From Candidatus Caenarcanales bacterium (GTDB taxonomy: Bacteria; Cyanobacteriota; Vampirovibrionia; LMEP-6097), in assembly GCA_022447685.1 (NCBI GenBank), contig JAKVAO010000013.1, forward strand, positions 1 through 48,754: DNA of 48,754 bases, written 5' to 3'. A program made the position numbers and the translations under genes. This document shows positions 1 through 7,487 of this stretch, in pieces (positions within the stretch are counted from its first letter, which is position 1; each line of letters starts with the position of its first letter). Under the pieces are notes generated by a model. The model had not been told where the DNA came from. It searched no databases and saw nothing but the letters and a program-made list of their open reading frames with translations.

Positions 1-478
1 GTTCTGGTATAGCTTTTATCTCATTTGATTTTTTTGCTGTTGCTACTTGCCCTAAAGCAATTCCATTAGCTGTTGACCAAGCATTTACACAGTGCAAAAC
101 ATCTTTTGCATTTCTCGAACCTTTCGATGTTTTACCATCTATTGCTATCACATCATCTTTCTTTACTTTGCGTAAAGAGCTTGACCAATGAATGAAACAT
201 TTTTCAAAAACTTTTGGATTTAAAGCAGATAAAACTCTTTCAAATGTAAATTCTGATGGAACTCCTGACTTGAAACTTAGATCTAATTTACTCTTCAACC
301 AATCTTCTTGAGCTTCTGCAAATGTTGACATCTCCCACCACTCAAACATCCCACAAAGGCTTGAACACAATGATATTAAAAGTATATCTCTAAACTCATG
401 TGGACTTTCTCTTGTTCTTGGATCTTCCACTGATGAAAAATAATGATCTATGTCTAAAAGTATTTCTTCTATATCCAT
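1..478 (-). CDS. ISAs1-family transposase, N-terminal part (cut by window edge)
   Basis: The reverse strand reads open from an ATG at 478 to the window edge, about 159 codons, with no stop. The protein begins MDIEEILLDIDHYFSS, followed by VEDPRTRESPHEFRDILL and a CGMFEWWEM segment, the pattern of the DDE_Tnp_1-associated N-terminal domain of ISAs1/H-repeat transposases. Near residue 120 it has IDGKTSKGS, which carries the first catalytic Asp of the DDE domain, then LGQVATAKKSNEIKAIPE, the classical ISAs1 KSNEI signature. The remaining DDE residues lie outside the window, so whether the element is intact cannot be judged. The left inverted repeat should lie between 479 and about 540, but no second end is available to define it. 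Family assignment is secure; activity is unknown. Confidence 0.88.
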   Translation of the reverse strand, partial: MDIEEILLDIDHYFSSVEDPRTRESPHEFRDILLISLCSSLCGMFEWWEMSTFAEAQEDWLKSKLDLSFKSGVPSEFTFERVLSALNPKVFEKCFIHWSSSLRKVKKDDVIAIDGKTSKGSRNAKDVLHCVNAWSTANGIALGQVATAKKSNEIKAIPE

Positions 479-529
479 TAATCTATTAATTCATGGATAA
501 CTAGATTTGGCCAGGCTTTCAGCGCCCTC

Positions 530-547
530 TTTAACTTAGCTTAATAT
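530..547 (+). promoter_or_regulatory. Pho-box-like direct repeat upstream of the small EF-hand gene
   Basis: Two copies of a YTTAAYYW-like octamer, TTTAACTT and CTTAATAT, lie 10 bp apart, about 60 bp before the start at 606. Similar repeats at an 11-bp period precede several other genes here. This is the weakest of the well-formed examples because the spacing is 10 rather than 11. It may partly overlap the end of the adjacent insertion sequence. Confidence 0.3.
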
Positions 548-605
548 TTAGTGCTTTTGCCCTGCGTATTATGCTATTAGTCTAAATAATAAACTAGGAG
601 GAATT

Positions 606-1181
606 ATGGGATTAAACGTAGATTCACAAGTACAAAGCAGAATAAATCACTATTTTACTGGAATGTCAGATAAAGTAAGTAAAGAAGATAAAGAAAATGT
701 CATCAAATACATAGCTGACAAAACAGGGATTGATGAAAATAAAACTCTAACAGCAAAAGATGTCGACAATTTTTTTGAACAAAATGTCGATACTAATGAT
801 TCAGGGTTTATAAGTAGATCTGAAAAGCTTGATTTATTAGAACAAGTAAAACTTGCACAAGACACCTGGGAAGAAAATACGATCATAGCAGATAGTAATG
901 ATAATAAAATCGAAAATAAATCTGAAAGATCACCTTTATGGCAAGAAAACCGAAATGCAGGACAGGGTGAACTCTATATTGACTTCAATCAACTTGTAGA
1001 ACAAAAACAAAAACAAAAAGAACAAGAACTAAATAATCAAATGAATACTGGAAATGAATCTAATCAAGGAATCAATGAGGACCAAGGTTCTGAAGAAGAA
1101 TTAAATAGAAATGAAGCCCAATGGTTCGTACCTCTTGATAGTAGTAATGGCGCAAATAGGTCAATTGAAGTAAATTGGTGA
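606..1181 (+). CDS. Small EF-hand calcium-binding-like protein
   Basis: This 191-aa acidic protein has no signal peptide or membrane segment. Residues 62-73 form a canonical EF-hand loop, DTNDSGFISRSE: Asp1, Asn3, Ser5, Gly6, Ile8, Ser9 and Glu12 all fit the calcium-coordination pattern. Flanking residues 50-61 and 74-85 are helix-like. Residues 30-50 look like a degenerate partner hand. The second half is Gln/Asn/Glu-rich low complexity (residues 125-165) and is probably disordered. The start is supported by a perfect AGGAGG at 596-601, four bases before the ATG. The loop ends in SRSE, resembling the TRSE and SSEE ends of loops in the giant EF-hand protein at 10.4 kb, so the two may belong to one lineage-specific family. 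Calcium binding is inferred; the role is unknown. Confidence 0.8.
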   Translation: MGLNVDSQVQSRINHYFTGMSDKVSKEDKENVIKYIADKTGIDENKTLTAKDVDNFFEQNVDTNDSGFISRSEKLDLLEQVKLAQDTWEENTIIADSNDNKIENKSERSPLWQENRNAGQGELYIDFNQLVEQKQKQKEQELNNQMNTGNESNQGINEDQGSEEELNRNEAQWFVPLDSSNGANRSIEVNW

Positions 1182-1200
1182 AAATAAAGAAAACCCAAAG

Positions 1201-1217
1201 AATCCCCGGAGGGGTTT
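1201..1217 (+). terminator. Weak GC hairpin after the EF-hand gene
   Basis: CCCC, a GGA loop and GGGG form a four-pair stem flanked by two further A-T pairs, 20 nt after the stop codon. No T-run follows, so intrinsic termination is uncertain. Confidence 0.3.
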
Positions 1218-1270
1218 AAGATAACAAGAATCAATGTTACTATTATTTTAAATCAAATTGGAGAGACATT

Positions 1271-1387
1271 ATGAACTTGAAAACAAGATCTAAAGATCAA
1301 TTTTCACATTGCCTTGTAAATGAGACTGAGATATTCTTTGAATACTTAAACGCTTTAACCTTTGGTCATAACTTACTCAGTAACTAA
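1271..1387 (+). CDS. Possible 38-aa small protein
   Basis: An ATG at 1271 opens a 38-codon frame beginning MNLKTRSKDQ and ending with TAA at 1387. It is preceded by GGAGAG at 1260-1265, a well-placed Shine-Dalgarno sequence five bases upstream. The product has no recognisable motif, is mildly hydrophobic in the middle (IFFEYLNALT) and resembles no family I know. It sits in the 280-bp gap between the EF-hand gene and the M23 peptidase. The ribosome-binding site is the main argument; random occurrence is quite possible. Confidence 0.3.
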   Translation: MNLKTRSKDQFSHCLVNETEIFFEYLNALTFGHNLLSN

Positions 1388-1446
1388 AAAAATAAATGAA
1401 ATAAGTTCTTTTTCTTTATCTAAGTGACGATCAAGGTATAAAACGT

Positions 1447-1452
1447 TATAAT
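1447..1452 (+). promoter_or_regulatory. Perfect -10 box TATAAT for the M23 peptidase gene
   Basis: TATAAT ends nine bases before the GTG at 1462. Transcription would therefore begin at or within a few bases of the start codon, giving a leaderless or nearly leaderless mRNA. Confidence 0.6.
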
Positions 1453-1461
1453 TACTACGTT

Positions 1462-2646
1462 GTGCCTAAGAAAAAACATAAAGGTATATTAACTAAAATT
1501 CTGATACTGCTAGTACTCATTAGTTTTTTACTAACGACAGTATTACCACTCTTTGCTGCTATTGATTTAAGTGGAAAAAAATCACTTTCCATAGGCGACA
1601 AACAAAAACTTTTAGACAATATCAATAAACAAAAAAGTAATCTTTCTGAGAAGCTAAAACAAGCAAGAATTAAAGAAGCTAAAGCTTCTCGCAAATTAGG
1701 CTCAATCAATAGAAAGCTCTCGAACGCTAGAAGACAAGTTAGAATTCATAACAATTATCTAAGCTCCAATCAAGATGCTTGGCAGAAAACCAAAAAACGA
1801 CTGGATGAGCTAAAAAGCCAAAAATCAATACTTGAATCTAAAGCTCAAGAAAGAGTGGTTGCAATCTATAAAAAAAGTCAACTGAAGTTTCTTGATTCCT
1901 TAGTACACTCTGAAAGTGCAACAGATTATATGGATTATCTCTATTACCAAAAAAAGGTAATAGAGTTTGATAGAAACCTTCTTACAGTTTTAAAAACACA
2001 ATCTAAAGATATAGAAAAATATAGTGTAATTTTAGAAGAAGAGAGCAAAAGAATTGCTGATGTTCAAAGAAAGCTAAAAACTATAGAAAAAGATATTTCC
2101 TATCAACAAAACGAACAGAGAGTTATACTTTCTAAATTAAAGAAAGAAACTTCAATGTATGAAAGCTCTGAAAGACAGTTAGAAAGAGAATCTATTAAAT
2201 TGATTTATAAGATAGCTGAACTTTCAAGTAACAAAAAAGATAACCCTGATTCTACTGGTAAGTTTGTTTATCCTGTCAAAGCGAGAATCACTTCCCCTTT
2301 TGGACCAAGAAGACATCCAATATTTGGGGTTAGAAGTATGCACAGTGGTATTGACCTAGCAGCGCCTTATGGAACACCAGTTAAAGCCTCAGAGGGTGGA
2401 CTTGTTATATATTCAGGTTGGTATGGTGGCTATGGCAAAGTAGTAATTGTTGATCATTCACAAGGTTATTCAACTTTATACGCTCACCTTTCTACGGTTA
2501 AAGCTAAAGTAGGTGATCGAATAAAGCAAAATCAAACTCTAGGCTACGAAGGCTCCACTGGTTACGCTACTGGACCTCATTTACACTTCGAGGTTAGATC
2601 TAAAGGTAAACCTAAAAATCCTGTACTTTTCTTAAGTGAGTCATAA
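1462..2646 (+). CDS. M23-family murein endopeptidase with coiled coil (EnvC/NlpD-like)
   Basis: This 394-aa protein is predicted to hydrolyse peptidoglycan cross-links, or to activate amidases, outside the cytoplasmic membrane. Residues 9-33 form one hydrophobic signal/anchor segment. Residues 45-255 are a long Lys/Glu-rich coiled coil, the EnvC architecture. Residues 268-390 are the LytM/M23 domain. The zinc ligands are present: His294 and Asp298 in HSGIDLA, and the second His of HLHFE at 375. The catalytic-region histidines His342 (YAHLS) and His373 are also there, so the domain looks active rather than degenerate as in true EnvC. The GTG start is placed just after the hydrophobic segment's basic leader (MPKKKHKG) and follows a TATAAT box. 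The gene overlaps the next one by 11 bp, indicating translational coupling. Confidence 0.92.
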   Translation: MPKKKHKGILTKILILLVLISFLLTTVLPLFAAIDLSGKKSLSIGDKQKLLDNINKQKSNLSEKLKQARIKEAKASRKLGSINRKLSNARRQVRIHNNYLSSNQDAWQKTKKRLDELKSQKSILESKAQERVVAIYKKSQLKFLDSLVHSESATDYMDYLYYQKKVIEFDRNLLTVLKTQSKDIEKYSVILEEESKRIADVQRKLKTIEKDISYQQNEQRVILSKLKKETSMYESSERQLERESIKLIYKIAELSSNKKDNPDSTGKFVYPVKARITSPFGPRRHPIFGVRSMHSGIDLAAPYGTPVKASEGGLVIYSGWYGGYGKVVIVDHSQGYSTLYAHLSTVKAKVGDRIKQNQTLGYEGSTGYATGPHLHFEVRSKGKPKNPVLFLSES

Positions 2647-3637
2647 TTTGCAAGAAGAGACTAAAGCAAGCAAAGATAAAAAATCCAATATAAAGTCCTT
2701 ACTAATTAAGGTTTCTGTTTCTGCATTATTTATCTTTGTTTTAATCAAGATTATAAAAATTGATATCAATAGTTTCATTGATCAAATCAAGAATCTAGAT
2801 CCACTCTTCTTCAGTCTTGCTTGTATATTTGCTCTTATCTGTATACTCACAAATACATACAGATGGTGGATTATAACTAAAGTTTTCAAATATAATTTCT
2901 CCTACTCTAGAGCACTTATCTGGTATTTCGAAGGTATGTTTGCAAACAACTTCTTACCAAGTAATATTGGTGGCGATGCTCTGAGAGCTTACCACCTTGC
3001 AAATACAAATTTCCAGGATAACTCAGATAATACTTGGCTTAATGCAGGTTTAACTGTTTTCTTGGAAAGAATATTTGGTTTTATTATGATGTTCTTCTTT
3101 CTTCCTTTTGGGATGCTAGCTTTGTATTTTTTCAAATTAGATTCGCTGATTCCAGAAAATTTATTGCCAGTATTAATTCTGCTTTCATTTTGTCCATTTA
3201 TTGTTATAGCTTCTTACAAATTATGGCTGAATCTGCCTATACCACTTAAAATTTTTCAGAAAATAAAACTTGCAGTAAAAGCTTTTGCTGAAGGAAAAAA
3301 AGAAGTTTTTATAGTAATAGCTTGGACATTTATAACTCACTTATCTTTAATGGGACTTAATATTTGCTCAGCCTTTGCAAGTGGTTTAGGTTTCAATGAA
3401 ATTCCAGCCTGGTATTGGCTTCTAATCATTCCATTTGGGACACTCTCTTCTTTTATTATTCCTGCAATGAAAGGTGTCGGTGCTAAAGAACTCACCTATA
3501 TCTTCTTATTAGGCTTACTTGGCATCGGTAAAGAACAGAGCTTTGTCGTTGCCATTGCGGTATTTCTAGCTACAACAATTTCTACAGTTCCAGGTGTCAT
3601 TATACTTAGGCGTTATTTTAATCTCATCAAAGTTTGA
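2636..3637 (+). CDS. Polytopic membrane protein, UPF0104/lysylphosphatidylglycerol synthase TM family
   Basis: This 333-aa integral membrane protein has about eight hydrophobic helices (near 23-43, 55-75, 135-160, 172-195, 223-245, 260-280, 286-325). Family features include the segment around residue 100 reading FANNFLPSNIGGDALRAYHL, the conserved NxFxPxxxGGDxxR motif of the MprF-type transmembrane region and of AglD/UPF0104 proteins. The late glycine-rich MKGVGAKELTYIFLLG also fits the family. There is no cytosolic aminoacyl-transferase domain, so it is not a full MprF; members are usually proposed to be lipid flippases or glycosyl-lipid-related. It begins with GTG inside the end of the M23 gene; a TTG four codons later is an alternative. 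Pairing with a murein hydrolase suggests an envelope role, which is inference. Confidence 0.82.
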   Translation: MSHNLQEETKASKDKKSNIKSLLIKVSVSALFIFVLIKIIKIDINSFIDQIKNLDPLFFSLACIFALICILTNTYRWWIITKVFKYNFSYSRALIWYFEGMFANNFLPSNIGGDALRAYHLANTNFQDNSDNTWLNAGLTVFLERIFGFIMMFFFLPFGMLALYFFKLDSLIPENLLPVLILLSFCPFIVIASYKLWLNLPIPLKIFQKIKLAVKAFAEGKKEVFIVIAWTFITHLSLMGLNICSAFASGLGFNEIPAWYWLLIIPFGTLSSFIIPAMKGVGAKELTYIFLLGLLGIGKEQSFVVAIAVFLATTISTVPGVIILRRYFNLIKV

Positions 3638-3671
3638 TATGAAATTTAAGCCAAAGTGGTATTACGCTAAG

Positions 3672-5060
3672 TTAACCACCCATATCTTGAGAAATTAAAC
3701 CTTTCACAAGGATAATTAATATCGCAATCGGGCAAAGCCATTTAGTCATAAAATACCAAACGTTATAAAACTTCATACCAACATCAGAAAGCTGATCTTT
3801 AGAGACAGCCTTATCTAAAACCCATGAAACGAAGATACTTATAGCGAGAGCCTCAAGTGGAATCAAGAAATTAGAAACTACTTTATCAATGTTGAAGAAT
3901 AAGAATTCTTGTTGCAGAGAGCCAACCAAAATCCAAACAACACCAAGAATAGAACTTGCTATAGCAACATACATGCAAGCTTTAGGTCTTGTTGAACTCA
4001 TTTCATCTATCAAATGAGTAATACCAGGCTCCAGTAAAGAAATCATAGATGTAAGTGCTGCAAAAAATATAAGTAGATAGAAAAGTATAACCAAAATATC
4101 ACCATTAGGCATCTGAGCAAAAAGATTAGGAAGAGTAACAAATATTAAACCTGTTCCATGACTTGGATTAAGACCAGAAGCAAAAACAATAGGGAATATC
4201 AAAACACCAGCAAAAAGAGCAACCATAGTATCCATAGCTATAACCATAGAACCTAAATTGACAATATTTTCTTTTCTATCAAGGTAACTACCATAAGCAA
4301 TCAAAGTTCCAACCGCAATACTCAAAGAGAAAGCAGCTTGACCTAAAGCCTGAAAAGCTGAATCCATGGTGAATTTAGACCAATCAGGAACAAATAAGAA
4401 TTGAATAGATTTCAAATCTAGAAGTGAAGTCGGGTTCTCCAAAGCTCCCCACTCAACAGTAACTCCGAAAACAGCTAGAGAGAAAAGCAATATCAAGAGT
4501 ACAGGCATCAGTATTTTGGATAACTTCTCGATACCTTTGTTGATACCTCCTAGAAGAATCACTGCTGTCATAACTGTTAGGAATATATGCCAGAAAATCT
4601 GCCTAGGGTTAGAGTTCATAAACTCATCGAAGAAGCTCTGTGACTTATCACCGCTAAACATTTCAAGATTACCCTGAAGTGCTTGCCAGAGATACTCAAG
4701 TGTCCAACCAGCTACAATACTATAGTAACTAACTAATAAGAATGAAATCAGAACACCAACAACACCAACTGTTCGCCAAAGCTTAGATTCACCTTTAGGT
4801 GAAAGAGAGATGAACGCACTACCACTTCCTTGACCAGAAGCTCTTCCAATTATAATCTCAGCGATTAAAATCGGGCCGCTTATTAAAGCGATACAAACTA
4901 GGTAGGCAAGAATAAAAGCTCCACCACCATTTTCACCACAAATATAAGGAAACCTCCAGATATTTCCTAAGCCAACTGCAGCACCTGCTGTTGCCATAAT
5001 GAAGCCGAGTTTATCTCCCCACTGCTCTCTAGTAGATGATTTTGGATTAATGTGAACCAT
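3672..5060 (-). CDS. Neurotransmitter:sodium symporter (SNF) family transporter
   Basis: This 462-aa membrane protein with about 11-12 helices belongs to the LeuT/MhsT family, which couples uptake of amino acids or other amines to sodium. Helix 1 carries the family hallmark: TAGAAVGLGNIWRFPY at residues 24-39, including the unwound GLGNIWRFPY segment that contacts sodium and substrate. This is followed by a GENGGGAF motif. Later helices contain the GQAAFSLSIAVG stretch of helix 6, another binding-site element, and the SLLEPGITHLID region. Length is typical of bacterial members. It converges with the preceding membrane gene. Substrate cannot be read from sequence; amino acids are likely. Confidence 0.93.
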   Translation of the reverse strand: MVHINPKSSTREQWGDKLGFIMATAGAAVGLGNIWRFPYICGENGGGAFILAYLVCIALISGPILIAEIIIGRASGQGSGSAFISLSPKGESKLWRTVGVVGVLISFLLVSYYSIVAGWTLEYLWQALQGNLEMFSGDKSQSFFDEFMNSNPRQIFWHIFLTVMTAVILLGGINKGIEKLSKILMPVLLILLFSLAVFGVTVEWGALENPTSLLDLKSIQFLFVPDWSKFTMDSAFQALGQAAFSLSIAVGTLIAYGSYLDRKENIVNLGSMVIAMDTMVALFAGVLIFPIVFASGLNPSHGTGLIFVTLPNLFAQMPNGDILVILFYLLIFFAALTSMISLLEPGITHLIDEMSSTRPKACMYVAIASSILGVVWILVGSLQQEFLFFNIDKVVSNFLIPLEALAISIFVSWVLDKAVSKDQLSDVGMKFYNVWYFMTKWLCPIAILIILVKGLISQDMGG

Positions 5061-5120
5061 AAAATAACGAAACCTATAAAATAAATAACTCCAATAATAT
5101 TACCGTAAGACTAGCCTTAA

Positions 5121-6479
5121 ATGAAAATTTTTGGGAAAATTAAAAACATGAGTACAGATCTTAAAGAAAAACAACCCAATGAAAGTGTCAACATAAACAA
5201 CAAAGCAACTTTGGAGTATCAGGGTCAGAAACTGGAATTGCCAGTAGTTACAGGTACAGAAAATGAACAAGCAATTGATATATCTAAGCTAAGGGCCGAG
5301 ACTGGTTTAATAACTTTAGATAACGGTTACGTTAATACTGGTTCTTGCCAAAGTGCAATTACTTTCATCGATGGTGAAAAAGGAATTCTACGTTATAGAG
5401 GTATAGATATCGAAGAACTAGCTGAAAGATCTAACTTTGTAGAAGTAGCTTATCTACTTATCTACGGTAAACTTCCAAGCAAAGAAGAACTAGAACAGTT
5501 TTCCACAGGTTTAACCAACCACTCACTATTACATGAAGATATGATTCATTTCTTCGCTGGTTACCCTAGTACTGCTCATCCAATGGCTATTTTATCTTCG
5601 ATGACAGGATCACTTGCAGCTTACTACAACGACAACCCTCAAGAACAAACAGAAGAGAGCCTCAATTTAGATTTAATAAGATTACTTTCTAAGTTAAGAA
5701 CTATTGCTTGCTTCTCTTATAAAAAATCTATTGGTCAGCCACTGATATACCCTAATAACAAACTTTCCTACTGTAGCAATATCATGAGCATGATGTTTGC
5801 TGTTCCTACAGAAGAATACTACATAGATGATGAAATCGTAAAAGTAATGAACCAACTGCTAATACTTCACGCAGACCACGAACAGAACTGTAGTACTTCA
5901 ACAGTCAGAATGGTTCAAAGTAGTGGAGCTAGTATCTATGCATGTATGTCTGCTGGAATCAGCGCTCTCTGGGGTCCTCTTCATGGTGGTGCTAACCAGG
6001 CGGTTCTAGAAATGCTTAAACAGATTCACGATAGTGGCATGAACTACAAAGACTTCCTAAAAGAGGTTAAAGACAAGAAATCCAAGATAAGATTAATGGG
6101 CTTTGGTCACAGAGTATACAAAAACTTTGACCCTAGAGCCAAAATACTTAGAAAAGCTTGCGATAGAGTTCTAGATAAACTAGGTGTTAGCGATCCATTA
6201 CTCGAAATTGCTAAAGGACTTGAAGAAGAGGCTCTTAAAGATCCTTATTTCGTAGAAAGAAAACTTTATCCTAATGTAGATTTCTATTCTGGAATCATCT
6301 ACAGTGCCTTAGGCATCCCTGTAGATATGTTTACAGTTATGTTTGCACTTGGTAGACTTCCAGGATGGTTAGCTCATTGGAAAGAACAGTATAACTTCGA
6401 CAAGAAAAAAATCTGTAGACCTAGACAAGTTTATACTGGTGCTAGTTTAAATCCTTATATTCCTTTGAGAGATAGATAA
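5121..6479 (+). CDS. gltA: Citrate synthase
   Basis: This 452-aa enzyme condenses oxaloacetate and acetyl-CoA to citrate, the entry step of the TCA cycle. The whole domain is present. TGLITLDNGYVNTGSCQSAI near residue 61 and the LRYRGIDIEELAE motif near 90 are type II citrate synthase signatures. The catalytic triad is visible as His288 in GPLHGG, His330 in GFGHRVY and Asp387 in YPNVDFYSG. The HADHEQNCSTSTVR segment (250-263) is the helix preceding the active site. An N-terminal extension of about 50 residues is longer than in short forms. Met10 at 5148 is an alternative start; neither has a strong Shine-Dalgarno. It is divergent from the symporter gene. Confidence 0.96.
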   Translation: MKIFGKIKNMSTDLKEKQPNESVNINNKATLEYQGQKLELPVVTGTENEQAIDISKLRAETGLITLDNGYVNTGSCQSAITFIDGEKGILRYRGIDIEELAERSNFVEVAYLLIYGKLPSKEELEQFSTGLTNHSLLHEDMIHFFAGYPSTAHPMAILSSMTGSLAAYYNDNPQEQTEESLNLDLIRLLSKLRTIACFSYKKSIGQPLIYPNNKLSYCSNIMSMMFAVPTEEYYIDDEIVKVMNQLLILHADHEQNCSTSTVRMVQSSGASIYACMSAGISALWGPLHGGANQAVLEMLKQIHDSGMNYKDFLKEVKDKKSKIRLMGFGHRVYKNFDPRAKILRKACDRVLDKLGVSDPLLEIAKGLEEEALKDPYFVERKLYPNVDFYSGIIYSALGIPVDMFTVMFALGRLPGWLAHWKEQYNFDKKKICRPRQVYTGASLNPYIPLRDR

Positions 6480-6526
6480 GGTGAAATTTAAATATATTTG
6501 CACAAAAATTCATAAATTTTAATTCA

Positions 6527-6556
6527 CTTAACCAAGCCTTAATCTTGATGTTATAT
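6527..6556 (+). promoter_or_regulatory. Pho-box-like triple direct repeat upstream of the 142-aa gene
   Basis: CTTAACCA, three bases, CTTAATCT, three bases and TGTTATAT form octamers at an exact 11-bp period. The first two match the cyanobacterial Pho-box consensus YTTAAYYW. They lie about 85 bp before the ATG at 6640, and a TATATAAG-like -10 region overlaps the downstream edge. OmpR/PhoB-type regulators bind such repeats, and one is encoded at 47.9 kb. Confidence 0.45.
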
Positions 6557-6639
6557 AAGTCATACAGTGAGACGCAGATATAAAAGCTAATCACTATAAC
6601 TCAGGTAAAACAATCATAAATAACAAGTGGAGGTAAATT

Positions 6640-7068
6640 ATGAACTCAGTTAACCCAGCAGTAATTCTAGCAGGAATAAGAACAAAAATAGATGCTCAAC
6701 AGCAAGTTGTAGGTATGTTAGAGCAACAATTACAAAACGCTATTTTGGGTGGTAACACTAAAGGCAAGGATACTTTAGTTAATGATCCAGTAGCTGGTAG
6801 TAATAGTATCAATGATATCTATGAACAAGCATTTGGTGGTACTGATCCAGGAGCTAAAACAGAACTTCTTGCAGCAATTAATGAAAACCTTGATCGTGTT
6901 GGTCACGTTGACCCAGGTGAGCCGGTTGAACAAGATGCACTAAGACAAATGTTGTATCAAGCAAGAGCTTTATTAGGAGAGTTAAGAATCGAGGAGCAAG
7001 CTTGGAGTGAAGAAGTTAACTCAGAGAAAACACTAAGAAAAGCAGTAAACGACTTTGCGAAAGTGTAA
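6640..7068 (+). CDS. Unknown 142-aa soluble protein
   Basis: I do not recognise this protein. It is helical and soluble, with no signal peptide. Residues 18-36 (AQQQVVGMLEQQLQNAILG) resemble an amphipathic coiled-coil helix. The middle contains Gly/Asp/Pro-rich loops (GGTDPGAKTE, GHVDPGEPVE), and the C-terminal 35 residues form another predicted helix. The start is well supported: GGAGG at 6629-6633 lies six bases before the ATG. A Pho-box-like triple repeat lies upstream, and a perfect 14-bp stem-loop begins 19 nt after the stop, so it is a single-gene unit. Strong signals at both ends suggest high or regulated expression, which is inference. Confidence 0.75.
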   Translation: MNSVNPAVILAGIRTKIDAQQQVVGMLEQQLQNAILGGNTKGKDTLVNDPVAGSNSINDIYEQAFGGTDPGAKTELLAAINENLDRVGHVDPGEPVEQDALRQMLYQARALLGELRIEEQAWSEEVNSEKTLRKAVNDFAKV

Positions 7069-7086
7069 TCATAATAAAATTAAAAC

Positions 7087-7119
7087 TGTTTATGAGAGGT
7101 ATCTTACCTCTCATAAACA
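7087..7119 (+). terminator. Perfect 14-bp stem-loop after the 142-aa gene
   Basis: TGTTTATGAGAGGT (7087-7100) and its exact reverse complement (7106-7119) enclose a five-base ATCTT loop. The downstream flank is A-rich rather than T-rich, so it is either a terminator lacking a U-tract or a 3' end that protects the transcript from exonucleases. On the minus strand it is followed by a T-rich stretch. Confidence 0.6.
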
Positions 7120-7171
7120 AAATAAAAAAGTCATATTACAATAGTATATATAAAGTTTTTAAGAATTTTAA

Positions 7172-7367
7172 TAGGGCGACAACATTAAGTTTCGTCTTCA
7201 ACTTAATACTTAGAGCAGAATAGGGGCTCTATCACAATTTAGTTTAATGTTTTATCTAAATTAGGGATTTAGAAAAGTGGTTTAACAATTTTTTATCGGC
7301 AGAAATGCCTCCACGACCCCAAAGCAAAGAAGGACAAATGTCGGTTTGTCCTTCTTTGTGCTTTTTG
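7172..7367 (+). ncRNA. Candidate structured small RNA upstream of guaA, ending in a strong terminator
   Basis: The 410-bp gap between the 142-aa gene and guaA contains no plausible reading frame but a series of short perfect hairpins. These are ATTAAGTT/AACTTAAT (7184-7191 with 7200-7207), TAGAGC/GCTCTA (7211-7216 with 7226-7231), AATTTAG/CTAAATT (7236-7242 with 7256-7262) and GGCA-GAAA-TGCC (7298-7309). A textbook terminator follows at 7326-7366. The series of hairpins plus its own terminator suggests an independent RNA of about 190 nt or a long attenuated leader. It matches no class I can recall: there is no tmRNA, RNase P, SRP or purine-riboswitch core, and no single rod-like fold as expected for 6S RNA. 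The 5' end is approximate. Confidence 0.45.
7326..7366 (+). terminator. Strong intrinsic terminator
   Basis: AAAGAAGGACAAA (7326-7338) pairs perfectly with TTTGTCCTTCTTT (7345-7357) around a TGTCGG loop. An outer GC pairing follows, then TTTTT at 7362-7366. This is the best intrinsic terminator in the window. It lies about 110 bp before guaA, so guaA needs its own promoter or read-through. Confidence 0.85.
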
Positions 7368-7414
7368 TAGAAGTTTTTCAAAACATCAGTAAAAAAATTA
7401 TTTTCAAATCTTGC

Positions 7415-7443
7415 TTTACTTTTTAGATTAAATTCGCTAGAAT
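7415..7443 (+). promoter_or_regulatory. Likely guaA promoter
   Basis: TTTACT (7415-7420) and TAGAAT (7438-7443) are separated by 17 bp and lie between the upstream terminator and guaA. They match the -35 and -10 consensus at four and five of six positions. They predict a 5' leader of about 30-40 nt. Confidence 0.45.
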
Positions 7444-7487
7444 TTCATTCAATATTTTCACGTAGTTGGAAATCTTTTGTGGAAGCA

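Noticed and set aside
2636..3637. Full MprF lysyl-phosphatidylglycerol synthase
   Set aside because: Only the membrane region is present; there is no C-terminal aminoacyl-transferase domain.
7130..7478. Purine riboswitch or 6S RNA upstream of guaA
   Set aside because: The purine aptamer core and its TATA-flanked three-way junction are absent, and the series of short hairpins does not form the long bulged rod of 6S RNA. I therefore kept it as an unassigned RNA candidate.
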